NCBI RefSeq assembly: GCF_000802245.2
Contig: NZ_CP021080.1
Coordinates: 3,596,001-3,660,000 of the forward strand
Direction: 5' to 3'
Length of the DNA: 64,000 nucleotides
From: Streptomyces pluripotens
GTDB taxonomy: Bacteria > Actinomycetota > Actinomycetes > Streptomycetales > Streptomycetaceae
Shown here: positions 44,506-52,750 of the stretch, piece by piece
How the letters are laid out: the number at the start of each line of letters is the position of its first letter
Numbering within the stretch: the first letter of the stretch is position 1
Notes under the pieces: generated by a model
What the model was told of the DNA's origin: nothing
Seen by the model: the letters and a program-made list of their open reading frames with translations, nothing else
Databases searched by the model: none
Made by a program: the position numbers and the translations under genes

Positions 44506-45245
44506 CCGAGTCCATGACGTCTCGCCGCCTCATCGTCGCCGACGACCTGAGGCGCCAGATCACGACCGGATGCTTCGGGCCCGGCGACCGACTTCCTTCC
44601 GAATCCACTCTGGCGGACCGGTACAAGGTCAGTACGGCGACATTGCGCAGTGCCCTCGCGGCCCTCCAGGGCGAAGGCCTCGTCGAGAAGATCCACGGCA
44701 AGGGAAACTTCGTCCGCCGCCCTCTGCGTAAGGTCACGTACGTCGGAGGATGGGGCACGCTGGACCCCCGGACTGCCGCAGACGTGAATCTGCGCGTCAC
44801 GGTCCGCACCACCGCGACCCAAGCCCGGGGACACCTGACGACGCTGCTGAGGGTCGCAGACGGAAGCCCACTGACCGAACTCCTCCACCTCAGTTACGAG
44901 GGGGACTCCCCTCACAGCCTGGCCCGCATCTACGTCCCCCGAGATCCGAGGTCGGCCACAGTGCCCGGCGTCAGATCCTCAAGGGCGTGGGCGGAAGCAA
45001 GCTTCTCCGTGCCGAACCCGCCGCCGGCCGAGGTCCGCGAAACGGTGTCCGCTCGGCTCCCGACTCCGGACGAGGTGTCGACCCTGCGGATCAACAAGAC
45101 CTTGGCAGTCCTCGCGATCACTCGCGTTGCGACAGACAGCGCCGGACGGGTCCTCCAAGCCGCACTGATCGTCTTCCCGGGAGAGCGCGTCGACGCCGTC
45201 TTCACCACCCACCACGAGACTGACGAAAGGCAGGCGTACAGATGA
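44502..45245 (+). CDS. GntR/HutC-family regulator (second in element)
   Basis: A 247-residue GntR regulator. Winged helix: IVADDLRRQITTGCFGPGDR, LPSESTLADRYKVSTATLRS, GLVEKIHGKGNFVRRP; then a UTRA-type domain (SPLTELLHLSYEGDSPH, ALIVFPGERVDAVF). GTG 44502 overlaps the previous stop by four bases; ATG 44514 is the alternative. It belongs to the small-protein operon and may tune it. Its own operator is not identified. Confidence 0.87.
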   Translation: MTESMTSRRLIVADDLRRQITTGCFGPGDRLPSESTLADRYKVSTATLRSALAALQGEGLVEKIHGKGNFVRRPLRKVTYVGGWGTLDPRTAADVNLRVTVRTTATQARGHLTTLLRVADGSPLTELLHLSYEGDSPHSLARIYVPRDPRSATVPGVRSSRAWAEASFSVPNPPPAEVRETVSARLPTPDEVSTLRINKTLAVLAITRVATDSAGRVLQAALIVFPGERVDAVFTTHHETDERQAYR

Positions 45246-45541
45246 TGCCGCAGAACGAACTGCGACTTCTCCCGTGGTCGGGCCCGGACGGCAAGCCCTG
45301 CTACCTGAGCACCGATGACACCAGCGGCTTCATGTCCCGCCTGGCGGACAACATCGAAGCCGTACAGCTCGGGACGGCAGTCGAACTCCTGGAGCACGCG
45401 TTAGAAGTTCTCGGTGACCAGGACGCGTACCCCGATGACCTACGGCCCCTGCTGACCGAACTGACAAGAGCGCTCGGAGACGTGCTCCGCGTAGCAACCA
45501 GCCGCGGTCACCTCCTGGCGGTCGTCGAACCGCACGCTTGA
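45242..45541 (+). CDS. Small AICE protein with a TTA codon
   Basis: A 99-residue, acidic, helical protein: YLSTDDTSGFMSRLADNIEA, AVELLEHALEVLGDQDAYPD, LRPLLTELTRALGDVLRVAT. ATG 45242 overlaps the GntR stop (ATGA). Codon 54 is TTA (45401-45403), so expression may need bldA tRNA. It is the last gene of the operon. Function unknown. Confidence 0.65.
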   Translation: MMPQNELRLLPWSGPDGKPCYLSTDDTSGFMSRLADNIEAVQLGTAVELLEHALEVLGDQDAYPDDLRPLLTELTRALGDVLRVATSRGHLLAVVEPHA

Positions 45542-45736
45542 GAGGAGCCGTCGAAGCCGCTGCCTGGGGTGCCCCTCACGGGCCTGTCTCCCCATCGGCG
45601 CTGTCGCTGAGCACCGGGAAGAAGCCCACGGCTCTGACCTCGTCGGACGCCGCGGGCTTCTGCCGTTGCTGGTTGGCCTCAGCTGGCCTTGGGCCGCTCA
45701 GCGGCGGCCGACCTCGGGCCTGTGGGTGCCGCTTCG

Positions 45737-45937
45737 TCATCGGAACAACTCGGGCCTCGGGCAGACCTCCAAAGGCTCGTCCGGCCGATCCGCCCAGCCC
45801 CACCAAGCATGTCCACAACCGCATCTGAGTAGCGACCGGCAGACGCGCCGGCCGTCGTCCTCCCGCCGGGAGAGCACCAAGCCACCAGGCTTCATGGGCT
45901 GATCGCACTCCGGGCACACCGGGGTGTCGTCGGTCAT
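45737..45937 (-). CDS. Small zinc-ribbon protein
   Basis: A 66-residue protein: CPECDQPM near the N-terminus and CRSLLRCGCGHAWWGWADRP in the middle give a four-cysteine zinc ribbon. ATG 45937 is favoured; ATG 45949 is in frame upstream. Transcribed against the operon. Probably a DNA- or protein-binding accessory; the role is unknown. The following 45938-46521 (about 580 bases) holds no convincing gene, only a minus-strand fragment near 46300-46400 ending TIRHLEKILRE. Confidence 0.55.
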   Translation of the reverse strand: MTDDTPVCPECDQPMKPGGLVLSRREDDGRRVCRSLLRCGCGHAWWGWADRPDEPLEVCPRPELFR

Positions 45938-46533
45938 GTGGCGGACCATAGCGGAGGACCGCTCTGTCTCGAAGCGACCTGGGTGGACGTTCGGTCTTTG
46001 GGACGTCGTGCTCATTACATGCGCTGAGGGGCAGCAGGCCTCTGGGGCATCCGCCGTTGTTCGTTGGCGTGCGGCTTCCAGTGCGCGGGATCAGTGCACG
46101 TCAGCACAGTTCTCCGGGCTTAGGCATAGCCGTACCAGTGTCGCTGATGGAAGGGGGTGACCTGGGGCCGTCGTCCTGGACGCCTGTCACTGACGGTCGC
46201 CGCTGGTCACTGCTGAGCGGCCTCGGACGGCCCAGAGACGGCCCGAGAATCACGGCTTGCCCATGGTCTGACCAGCCAGCCTCTCGGCAAGGCTGTCACT
46301 CGCGCAAGATCTTCTCCAGATGCCGGATTGTGACCGCCATCTCCCGCTGAGTGAGAATGTGATCGAGCAATCGATCAACGCTGCGACCTGCGGCTTTGCT
46401 GTCGACGGTTGCCAGCGCTGGTTGTCGTTGACGGCCCCGGGTACGGCAACCAGTGCATGACTGTCGACCACCGGGATCACGAGATGTAGACATATCTGCA
46501 CCTGGTAGGCAGGTGTGAGGCATGCTCGTCCAC

Positions 46534-47049
46534 ATGGATCCGATTACGGGCAGTGCAATGAGTGCCGCGCGAGGGTTTAGTGGCATAGCGGCTGCGGCCA
46601 TCAATCGATACAAACCGGTTGGGGTCGTTCGATGTGGGAGTCCTGAGGACAGAGCACAGGCATATCGGCATTTCCTAGGAGCTCTCGCAGACCTAGACGT
46701 GACAAAGAGCGCCTGGGAGACGATAGGGAATGTCACCAATCCCGGTGATTTCAATCTCTTTGCGGACTTGACCGGCCGGTTCGTGTCGGCCAGCTCGGAC
46801 GTTCTTGCGGCACTCCGCATCGTCCAACTCTGTGCGCCAGCGTATGTCATTGCCGCCGCGGAGGACGCCGTCGAGGCCCAGCTTAAAGACCAGGGGGTGA
46901 AGTTCAGGAAGGCGCAAGCACTTTTCATGGAAGCCGCGCGCCATGACCTCAACTACAACCCGAGTCGCTGGAATATCCTATCTCGACGCAAAGAGAAAAA
47001 GTACTTGAAGAGTGCTGGGCCACAGGAGAGTGAGCGGCGGCCCGACTGA
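46534..47049 (+). CDS. Helical cargo protein, lower GC, unknown
   Basis: A 171-residue protein from ATG 46534 (MDPITGSAMSAARGF); ATG 46522 is an alternative. It is mostly helical: EDRAQAYRHFLGALADLDVT, LFADLTGRFVSASSDVLAAL and a basic end SRRKEKKYLKSAG. GC and codon use fall below those of the element backbone, suggesting separate acquisition. It shares this trait with the next gene, so the two may be a cargo pair. No family recognised. Confidence 0.6.
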   Translation: MDPITGSAMSAARGFSGIAAAAINRYKPVGVVRCGSPEDRAQAYRHFLGALADLDVTKSAWETIGNVTNPGDFNLFADLTGRFVSASSDVLAALRIVQLCAPAYVIAAAEDAVEAQLKDQGVKFRKAQALFMEAARHDLNYNPSRWNILSRRKEKKYLKSAGPQESERRPD

Positions 47050-47364
47050 GGTCGATGGAGTCACAGAGACTGCGCCAAGCTGACGGAGTCCCGTCCTTCG
47101 GCTGTGAACGGCGCCCCGAGCAGTCCTTGCGTCAGACTGCATCTCGGCGTGAACTACGAGCGGGGAGGTCGCTGAAGGCTCCTAGGCTCGTCGGACGGCC
47201 TGTGAGCGACACGTACGGTTGGAGTCGACGAGGTTGCTGTACTTCGCTGCTGCACAACCAGGACCGGTCACGACTGGCTGCAGCTGGTGGCTACAGTCAA
47301 GCGACAGTTGCGGGATTCCGGTGAAAGTCGTCAGACCAGGTATCTGCGGTGGCATACTTCGGTC

Positions 47365-48324
47365 ATGGCTGAGATGACGAAATTGGAAGAACGTAAGATC
47401 CGTGACTACGTCGATTCCCAGACGTTGCCAGAATCTGGAGACGAAGTCACTATCGTGCAAAAAGTTGGTCGCCGAAGAGTAGCACGCGAAAATTACGATC
47501 TTTATGACGTTTGGATGTCAAGCGGTCAACGCTGGTGGGTCATCACAAATATGACCAACTTCTACCCTCAAGATGACTTCAAGGGCCTAGATCAGGCGTT
47601 CACATACCATCTCGGCCGCAACGCGGTTATTCGCGAGCAGTTCGCAGTACAGCCGGACGAAGAGCAAGTAGAGACCGTTGGGAAGCCCTGGCGCCGCTAC
47701 GCTGGAGCTGTCGAAGCCTTGGCCACTGCCGAGGAAGCGGAGGACTTCCAGGCGGTAGGAATTCGATGTCGTGAGTCGCTGCTGGCTCTGGTGCGAGATA
47801 ATATCGAAGCGTCCTGGGTTCGCGTCCACGGAGAACAGCCGCAAGTAGCTAACGCCAAAGCATGGTTTGCGATCTTCGCGAATAGTCTCAGCGCCAATAG
47901 CAAGCCGCGCGCATATTTCAAGTCGCTCGGCGAGCGAACTTGGGATCTCGCCGTGTGGCTGCAACATTACGTCGACGCATCGGCAATTGATGCAGAGATC
48001 GTACTTGGAGCGACACAAGAAGTACTCCGAACATTCGCCCTGCTGCAGGTCGATTACAGTCAACCAGTAGAACAGCGCTGCCCCAAATGCGACTCATATC
48101 AGGTCGTCGAGGAAAGTAGTAAGGTAATCGAAAAAGAAGGCGCTTTTGGCACGCTACTGCATGACGAATGTACGTCCTGCGGCTGGCGGTCCGAGCAGTC
48201 ATTTGACGAGTGGCCCCGGGAGCGACTGCAGAGGCTGATCGACTACAAGACCGGCGCATGGAGCCCTCCCCGAAAATCGATGGAGGATCTTGAAGTCCGC
48301 GACGCCGACGAGGCGTCGTCATAG
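47365..48324 (+). CDS. Low-GC cargo protein with C-terminal zinc ribbon
   Basis: A 319-residue protein from ATG 47365. It has an N-terminal alpha/beta part (DSQTLPESGDEVTIVQKVGR, YDLYDVWMSSGQRWWVITN), a helical middle with EDFQAVGIRCRESLLALVRD, and a zinc ribbon CPKC...CTSC (about residues 238-276). The RCRE helix pattern recalls proteins annotated as abortive-infection or HEPN-like, but I do not see a canonical RNase Rx4-6H motif. GC is low: 26 of the 60 bases from 47461. It is an isolated gene in an element, so defence or exclusion is a reasonable guess, not shown. Confidence 0.6.
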   Translation: MAEMTKLEERKIRDYVDSQTLPESGDEVTIVQKVGRRRVARENYDLYDVWMSSGQRWWVITNMTNFYPQDDFKGLDQAFTYHLGRNAVIREQFAVQPDEEQVETVGKPWRRYAGAVEALATAEEAEDFQAVGIRCRESLLALVRDNIEASWVRVHGEQPQVANAKAWFAIFANSLSANSKPRAYFKSLGERTWDLAVWLQHYVDASAIDAEIVLGATQEVLRTFALLQVDYSQPVEQRCPKCDSYQVVEESSKVIEKEGAFGTLLHDECTSCGWRSEQSFDEWPRERLQRLIDYKTGAWSPPRKSMEDLEVRDADEASS

Positions 48325-48358
48325 CGAAGGTCGGCGGAGCGGCTTTGGGCTGGAGCTG

Positions 48359-48468
48359 CTTTGGGGCGAGTGATCATGGCCCGTTAAGCTGACGGCGAGT
48401 CGGGCAGTCTGTGGACCTGACCGTTAAAGCACGACGTTGGGCCATGATCTTAGAGGCTCGCCCCAAAG
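48359..48468. repeat. Imperfect inverted repeat, about 110 bp
   Basis: The left end CTTTGGGGCGAG..ATCATGGCCC (48359-48382) is matched on the other strand by 48439-48468, where the two matched blocks (12 and 10 bases) are split by a 6-base larger gap. It could be a small non-autonomous element or a terminator between cargo and nudix. No gene lies in 48325-48649. Confidence 0.5.
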
Positions 48469-48649
48469 TGGCTGCCTAAAGCCGTGGAGCCGACCGCCCC
48501 AGCCACAGCGGGTTTTCTCTGGCCTTCGCCCGCGTGCACGCAGCGCGCCGCCGGGCGCGGCCAGCCGGGGCGCAGACAGGAGGCAGGCCGCGCCGCAGAG
48601 GCGGCGTGCGCCCGCGCCGTGCGCGGGCCTTGATGAAGTAGGGAAAGTC

Positions 48650-49102
48650 TTATCCCGCTGGGATGAGGTGCTTGCCGTCGTGGCTGCGTACGTGGGGGCC
48701 GGCGCCGTCCAGGGCGTCCAGGAGTCTGATCGCGTAGACCTCGGACATGCGCTCGCTGACCTCGTCGGGTGTGAGCCAGGAGACGGCTGTGGACTCGCTC
48801 GATGTGCGTTCGGTGCCGCCGGATGGCTTGCAGCGGAAGACCAGGGCGACGATGCCTCGGGTGGTGTTCTTGTAGACGCCGGTGAGTTCGTCGACCTCGA
48901 CGTGGATGCCTGTCTCTTCCCAGACTTCGCGGGCGACACCGGCTTCGGGGGTCTCGTCGAGTTCGAGTACGCCGCCGGGGAGTTCCCAGGTGCCGTTGTC
49001 GGCTCGGCGGATCGACAGGAGGCGTCCGTCTTCGCGCACGACCACTCCGGCTACGGATACGGAGTGCAGGGGTGGCGACGTGGCTTCCTGTGGTTGACTC
49101 AT
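48650..49102 (-). CDS. pif: Nudix hydrolase, Pif-like
   Basis: A 150-residue Nudix protein. The Nudix box is complete: GVLELDETPEAGVAREVWEE then TGI (Gx5Ex7REUxEExGU). Nudix enzymes hydrolyse nucleoside diphosphate derivatives. In pSAM2 the Nudix protein Pif makes carrier strains immune to incoming copies, and position beside a KorSA-like repressor suggests the same here. ATG 49102 lies inside the shared operator (49097-49112), and no ribosome site precedes it, so the mRNA may be leaderless. ATG 49114 is a possible earlier start. Confidence 0.82.
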   Translation of the reverse strand: MSQPQEATSPPLHSVSVAGVVVREDGRLLSIRRADNGTWELPGGVLELDETPEAGVAREVWEETGIHVEVDELTGVYKNTTRGIVALVFRCKPSGGTERTSSESTAVSWLTPDEVSERMSEVYAIRLLDALDGAGPHVRSHDGKHLIPAG

Positions 49103-49112
49103 GTACAGGAGC
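49097..49112. promoter_or_regulatory. KorSA-type operator copy 1
   Basis: ACTCATGTACAGGAGC, between the divergent nudix and korSA-like genes; it contains the nudix start codon. Same motif as 49965-49980 and 50001-50016. Confidence 0.75.
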
Positions 49113-49132
49113 ATAGGAGGCAGGGAAGGGCT

Positions 49133-49912
49133 ATGGGAACTGCGGTAGAGGGGGGCAGGTCCGGGCCTCGGTACGTGCAGATCGCGGACGAGATCGTGCG
49201 GCAGATCCGGGCGGGTGTGCTCAAGCCCGGTGACATGGTGCCGAGCGAATCGGAGCTGGTGGAGCGCTATGGCGTGTCCGGCGGCACGATCCGCAAGGCC
49301 ATGGTCGAGGTGCGGGCGAGTGGGCTCGTGGAGACCCGGCACGGCAAGGGGTCGATCGTGAAGGACCGGCCGCCGGTGCGGCACCGTTCCTCCGATCGCT
49401 TCCGGCGTTCGCTCCGCCGAGGGGGGCAGGCCGCGTACCTCGCGGAGTCCGCGCAGTCCGGTGCCACTGCCAAGGTGAGCGTCCTCTACATCGGGCCCAT
49501 GGAGGCCCCCGCGGACGCCGCCCAGCGGCTCGGTGTCCCGGTCGGCGCTCAGGTGCTCGCCCGGCGGCGCCTCTACTTCCGCAACGGGACCCCGGTCGAG
49601 ACGGCCTCCTCGTATCTCCCGTGGGACGTCGTGAAGGAGATCCCGGAGCTGTTCGCCGAGAACCCCGGCGGCGGTGGGATCTACGCCCGACTCGAAGACC
49701 ACGGGCACGAGTTCGCAGAGTTCGTCGAGACGTTGCAGGCGCGGCCGGCGTCCAAGGCGGAAGCCTCCGAACTGGCGCTCAGCCCGGGTGCCCCGGTGGT
49801 TCACCTCATCCGGGAGGCCCGTACGACGGCCGGGCTCGTGGTGGAGGTGTGCGACACGCTCATGGCTGCTGACCAGTTCGTTTTCGAGTACCGGATCCCG
49901 GCTGCCGACTGA
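49133..49912 (+). CDS. korSA: GntR-family repressor, KorSA-like
   Basis: A 259-residue GntR/HutC regulator. Winged helix: YVQIADEIVRQIRAGVLKPG, VPSESELVERYGVSGGTIRK, GLVETRHGKGSIV; UTRA domain with QVLARRRLYFRNGTPVETAS and VVHLIREARTT. KorSA of pSAM2 is a GntR repressor that holds transfer and replication genes off. AGGAGG at 49115-49120 precedes ATG 49133. Operator copies flank the gene on both sides, so it should autoregulate and control nudix and the transfer operon. Confidence 0.88.
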   Translation: MGTAVEGGRSGPRYVQIADEIVRQIRAGVLKPGDMVPSESELVERYGVSGGTIRKAMVEVRASGLVETRHGKGSIVKDRPPVRHRSSDRFRRSLRRGGQAAYLAESAQSGATAKVSVLYIGPMEAPADAAQRLGVPVGAQVLARRRLYFRNGTPVETASSYLPWDVVKEIPELFAENPGGGGIYARLEDHGHEFAEFVETLQARPASKAEASELALSPGAPVVHLIREARTTAGLVVEVCDTLMAADQFVFEYRIPAAD

Positions 49913-49964
49913 CGCTCGCTCAACTTCCCGCAACCCGTCGTGACTTCGATGTCGCGGCGGGTTG

Positions 49965-50016
49965 ACTCATGTACAGGAGTGGTGCACTCTTCTTCATGTC
50001 ACTCATGTACATGAGT
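49965..50016. promoter_or_regulatory. KorSA-type operator pair before the transfer operon
   Basis: ACTCATGTACAGGAGT (49965-49980) and the perfect 16-bp palindrome ACTCATGTACATGAGT (50001-50016), 36 bases apart start to start, just upstream of the operon beginning at 50052. Confidence 0.82.
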
Positions 50017-50051
50017 GGCGGAGTTCGTCATCTATAGAGGAGTGATCCGCT

Positions 50052-50408
50052 GTGCGTCAGATCCCCGTCGACACCTCCGCCGCGACTGTGATGGTCGCCA
50101 AGACTCCGCAGCTCAAGGTCCGTGACCGCCGTACCGGTGAGATCGCCACCGACGCCGAGACCGGGGCGAAGCTGATGACCGTCGACGTGATGTTCGCGGC
50201 CAACGACGAGGTCGAGATCCTGTCCGTCACCGTCCCGGAGACCGGCATCTCCGGTGACCTGACCATGGGCACCCCGGCCGCGCTGACCGGGCTGATCGCC
50301 CGGCCGTGGGAGAACGAGTTCAACGGTCAGAAGCGGCACGGCATCGCCTTCCGCGCGGTCGCCGTGACCTCGCTGGCCACTGCGGGCACGGGTTCGAAGG
50401 CGGCCTGA
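50052..50408 (+). CDS. Conserved AICE protein preceding the transfer ATPase
   Basis: A 118-residue beta-rich protein: LKVRDRRTGEIATDAETGAK, LMTVDVMFAANDEVEILSVT, GTPAALTGLIARPWENEFNG. GTG 50052 follows AGGAG. It is the first gene behind the operator pair and four bases before the FtsK-like gene. Homologues commonly precede TraSA-like genes in these elements, as I recall; a role in transfer or replication is inferred. Confidence 0.7.
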   Translation: MRQIPVDTSAATVMVAKTPQLKVRDRRTGEIATDAETGAKLMTVDVMFAANDEVEILSVTVPETGISGDLTMGTPAALTGLIARPWENEFNGQKRHGIAFRAVAVTSLATAGTGSKAA

Positions 50409-50411
50409 GCC

Positions 50412-51767
50412 ATGACATGGCCGACGGTCTTACTGCTGGTGGTCGTCGCCGCTGCGGGTCTCCTGCGGTGGCGGCGTCCCGCCTGGTACTGGCTGACCTT
50501 CGGGGTCGTCTTCGCCGGTGTGCGCGTCCTGGTCCGCTACGCCTCCGTTATGGAGGCCTGCGGGCTGACGGTTCCGCCCTCGCGCTGGCGGCTGATGCTG
50601 GCCCGGATGGGCAACCGCCCGGCGCCGGAATCCCGCGCGCCGCGCATCCTGCGGCTGCGGCCCACCTACACCGGCCTGGTCCTCAGGCTCAAACTCCGCC
50701 CGGGGCAGGACGCCTTCGACGTCGCTGCCGCCTCGGACCGGTTGCGCCACTCCTTCGGTATGTACGGCGTGACCTCCCGTGAGCTGCGTTCCGGTGTGGT
50801 CGAGATCCGGATGACCGGCTACGACGTGCTCAAGCGGGTGCAGATGCCCGCCAAGACCGACACCCGGCCGATGCGCATCCCGGTCGCGCTGCGGGAGGAC
50901 GGCTCCGTCCACTACCGCGACTACCGTGCCGTCCCGCACGGTCTGACCCTCGGGGCCACTGAGTCCGGCAAGTCCGTCTATCAGCGCAACCTCGTCGCCG
51001 GGCTCGCCCCGCACCACGTCGCATTGGTCGGCATCGACTGCAAGCAAGGCGTCGAACTCTTCCCGCTGGCCCTCCGGTTCTCCGCGCTCGCCGACAACCC
51101 CGACACCGCACTGGAGCTGCTGGAAGCGCTGGTGTCCCACATGCAGGACGTGTATCAGCTCATCCGCGCCGAGCAGCGGATCAGCGTCGCCGTGCCGGAC
51201 GCGGAGATCGCCGCCGACATCTGGGACCTGCCCGAGGATCTGCGGCCGGTACCGGTCGTCGTGCTGGTCGACGAGGTCGCTGAACTCGCCCTCTTCGCGA
51301 GCAAGGAGGAAGAGAAGCGGCGGGACAGGATCATCACCGCCCTGGTCCGCCTCGCCCAACTCGGCCGTGCGGCCGGCGTCTACCTGGAGATCTGCGGGCA
51401 GCGCTTCGGCTCCGAACTGGGCAAGGGCATCACCATGCTCCGCGCCCAGCTCACCGGCCGCACCGCACACCGCGTCAACGACGAGACGTCCGCGAACATG
51501 GCCTTCGGCGACATCGCCCCGGACGCCGTCCTCGCCGCCATCCAGATTCCCGCCGAGACGCGCGGCATCGCCATCGCCGCTGACTCCACCGGCGGCTGGC
51601 ACCGCATCCGCGCCCCGCACACCTCACTGCGCCAGGCCGTGAACATCTGCAACAAGCACGCCGACCGCACTCCCGAAGTGCCCGCCCTCGCGCCCTTCCG
51701 GCCTGCGGTCGCCTCGCTGCCCTCGGTCCGCGTCCGGCTGTCGAAGACGGCCCCAGCGACCGCCTGA
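50412..51767 (+). CDS. FtsK/SpoIIIE-like DNA translocase (TraSA/TraB type)
   Basis: A 451-residue conjugative translocase. Two N-terminal hydrophobic segments (TVLLLVVVAAAGLL and the YWLTFGVVFAGVRVLV region) anchor it. The ATPase has Walker A GATESGKSVY (about 180-189) and Walker B VPVVVLVDEVAEL (about 279-291), then GRAAGVYLEICGQRF and ETRGIAIAADSTGGWH. TraSA-type proteins move double-stranded element DNA between hyphae. Codon 7 is TTA (50430-50432), unusual and possibly making transfer bldA-dependent. ATG 50412 is close to the previous stop. Confidence 0.9.
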   Translation: MTWPTVLLLVVVAAAGLLRWRRPAWYWLTFGVVFAGVRVLVRYASVMEACGLTVPPSRWRLMLARMGNRPAPESRAPRILRLRPTYTGLVLRLKLRPGQDAFDVAAASDRLRHSFGMYGVTSRELRSGVVEIRMTGYDVLKRVQMPAKTDTRPMRIPVALREDGSVHYRDYRAVPHGLTLGATESGKSVYQRNLVAGLAPHHVALVGIDCKQGVELFPLALRFSALADNPDTALELLEALVSHMQDVYQLIRAEQRISVAVPDAEIAADIWDLPEDLRPVPVVVLVDEVAELALFASKEEEKRRDRIITALVRLAQLGRAAGVYLEICGQRFGSELGKGITMLRAQLTGRTAHRVNDETSANMAFGDIAPDAVLAAIQIPAETRGIAIAADSTGGWHRIRAPHTSLRQAVNICNKHADRTPEVPALAPFRPAVASLPSVRVRLSKTAPATA

Positions 51768-51875
51768 CTCGCACACCCCCACACCCGACACCCCACCCCC
51801 GCCCCACGGTCGGCGCGACCGTCCTCCGCGCCATGTCCCTACCCCCGCCATGCCCGATGACAGGAAGGAGCCGTG

Positions 51876-52535
51876 ATGGCCCGCCCCGCTCTCCGTGTCG
51901 ACGCCGTACTTGTCCAGGCCGTCATCGCCGGGGCGCTGTCCTTCGCCCACCTGCATGACCTTGCCGCCGCTGCCGGGCAGACCGGGTGGAAGGCCTGGGC
52001 CTACCCGGTCTCCGTCGACCTGCTCCTGGTCGCTTCCTGGCGTCGGCTGCGTGCCGACGGGCCGTCCCGGCTGGCCTGGTGCTGGTTCGTCGTCGCCCTG
52101 GTCGCATCCCTCGGCGCCAACGTCGCCACCGCCGGGCTCCTCGACGTGAACGCCGTCCCGGCCTGGCTGCGCATCCTCGTCGCTGCCTGGCCCGCGCTGG
52201 CCTTCATGGGCGGCACTCTTCTCGCCCACTCACCCACGGGCCCCGCCCCGGCCCCCTCGACATCCTCCGCCCCGGCCCCGGCCCCGGCCCCGGTCCTGGC
52301 CCCGGACGCCGCACCCGAAGGCGGCGTGTCCGAGCCGGCCACCACCCCGCAGCCCGAGCAAGCCCCTGCCCCGCCCCCAGCAGTGCCGGTCCCGGCCGCG
52401 CTGATCGAACACGCCCGCAAGGTCGCCGACGACCACCACGCCCGCACCGGCACACGCATCGACACCGAAACCCTCCGCGCCCGCCTCGGCGTCCCGCCAC
52501 CCCTCGCCGACGCCATCGCCGCCCAACTCACCTGA
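51876..52535 (+). CDS. DUF2637 membrane protein (spread-type)
   Basis: A 219-residue protein with four hydrophobic helices in the first 115 residues (VQAVIAGALSFAHLHDLA, YPVSVDLLLVASW, WCWFVVALVASLGANVATAG, LRILVAAWPALAFMGGTLL), a Pro/Ala repeat linker (APAPAPAPVLAP) and a C-terminal helical piece (LIEHARKVADDHHARTGTRI). It matches the DUF2637 membrane protein found in Streptomyces plasmids. ATG 51876 or the adjacent GTG; aaggagcc is the ribosome site. Likely in intramycelial plasmid spread. Confidence 0.82.
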   Translation: MARPALRVDAVLVQAVIAGALSFAHLHDLAAAAGQTGWKAWAYPVSVDLLLVASWRRLRADGPSRLAWCWFVVALVASLGANVATAGLLDVNAVPAWLRILVAAWPALAFMGGTLLAHSPTGPAPAPSTSSAPAPAPAPVLAPDAAPEGGVSEPATTPQPEQAPAPPPAVPVPAALIEHARKVADDHHARTGTRIDTETLRARLGVPPPLADAIAAQLT

Positions 52536-52554
52536 CCAGGAAGCGAGACACACC

Positions 52555-52749
52555 GTGACCCGTGACCCGGCCGACCTGACCGCAGCCGACTACCTCGACA
52601 GCGCCCGCGAGATGACCGCCGCCGACCGGCCCTACCTCGCCCACCTGCTCGCCGAGGAAGCCGCCCGACGCACCACCGATCCGGCCACCGCCGCCCGTAT
52701 CCGCGCGGCCTACCCCGACCCGACCGCAACCCGACAGGAGACCGACTGA
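52555..52749 (+). CDS. Small AICE protein, unknown
   Basis: A 64-residue acidic protein: DLTAADYLDSAREMTAADRP, YLAHLLAEEAARRTTD. GTG 52555 is preceded by aggaagcgag. One base before the next gene's start. Function unknown. Confidence 0.6.
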   Translation: MTRDPADLTAADYLDSAREMTAADRPYLAHLLAEEAARRTTDPATAARIRAAYPDPTATRQETD

Positions 52750-52750
52750 C

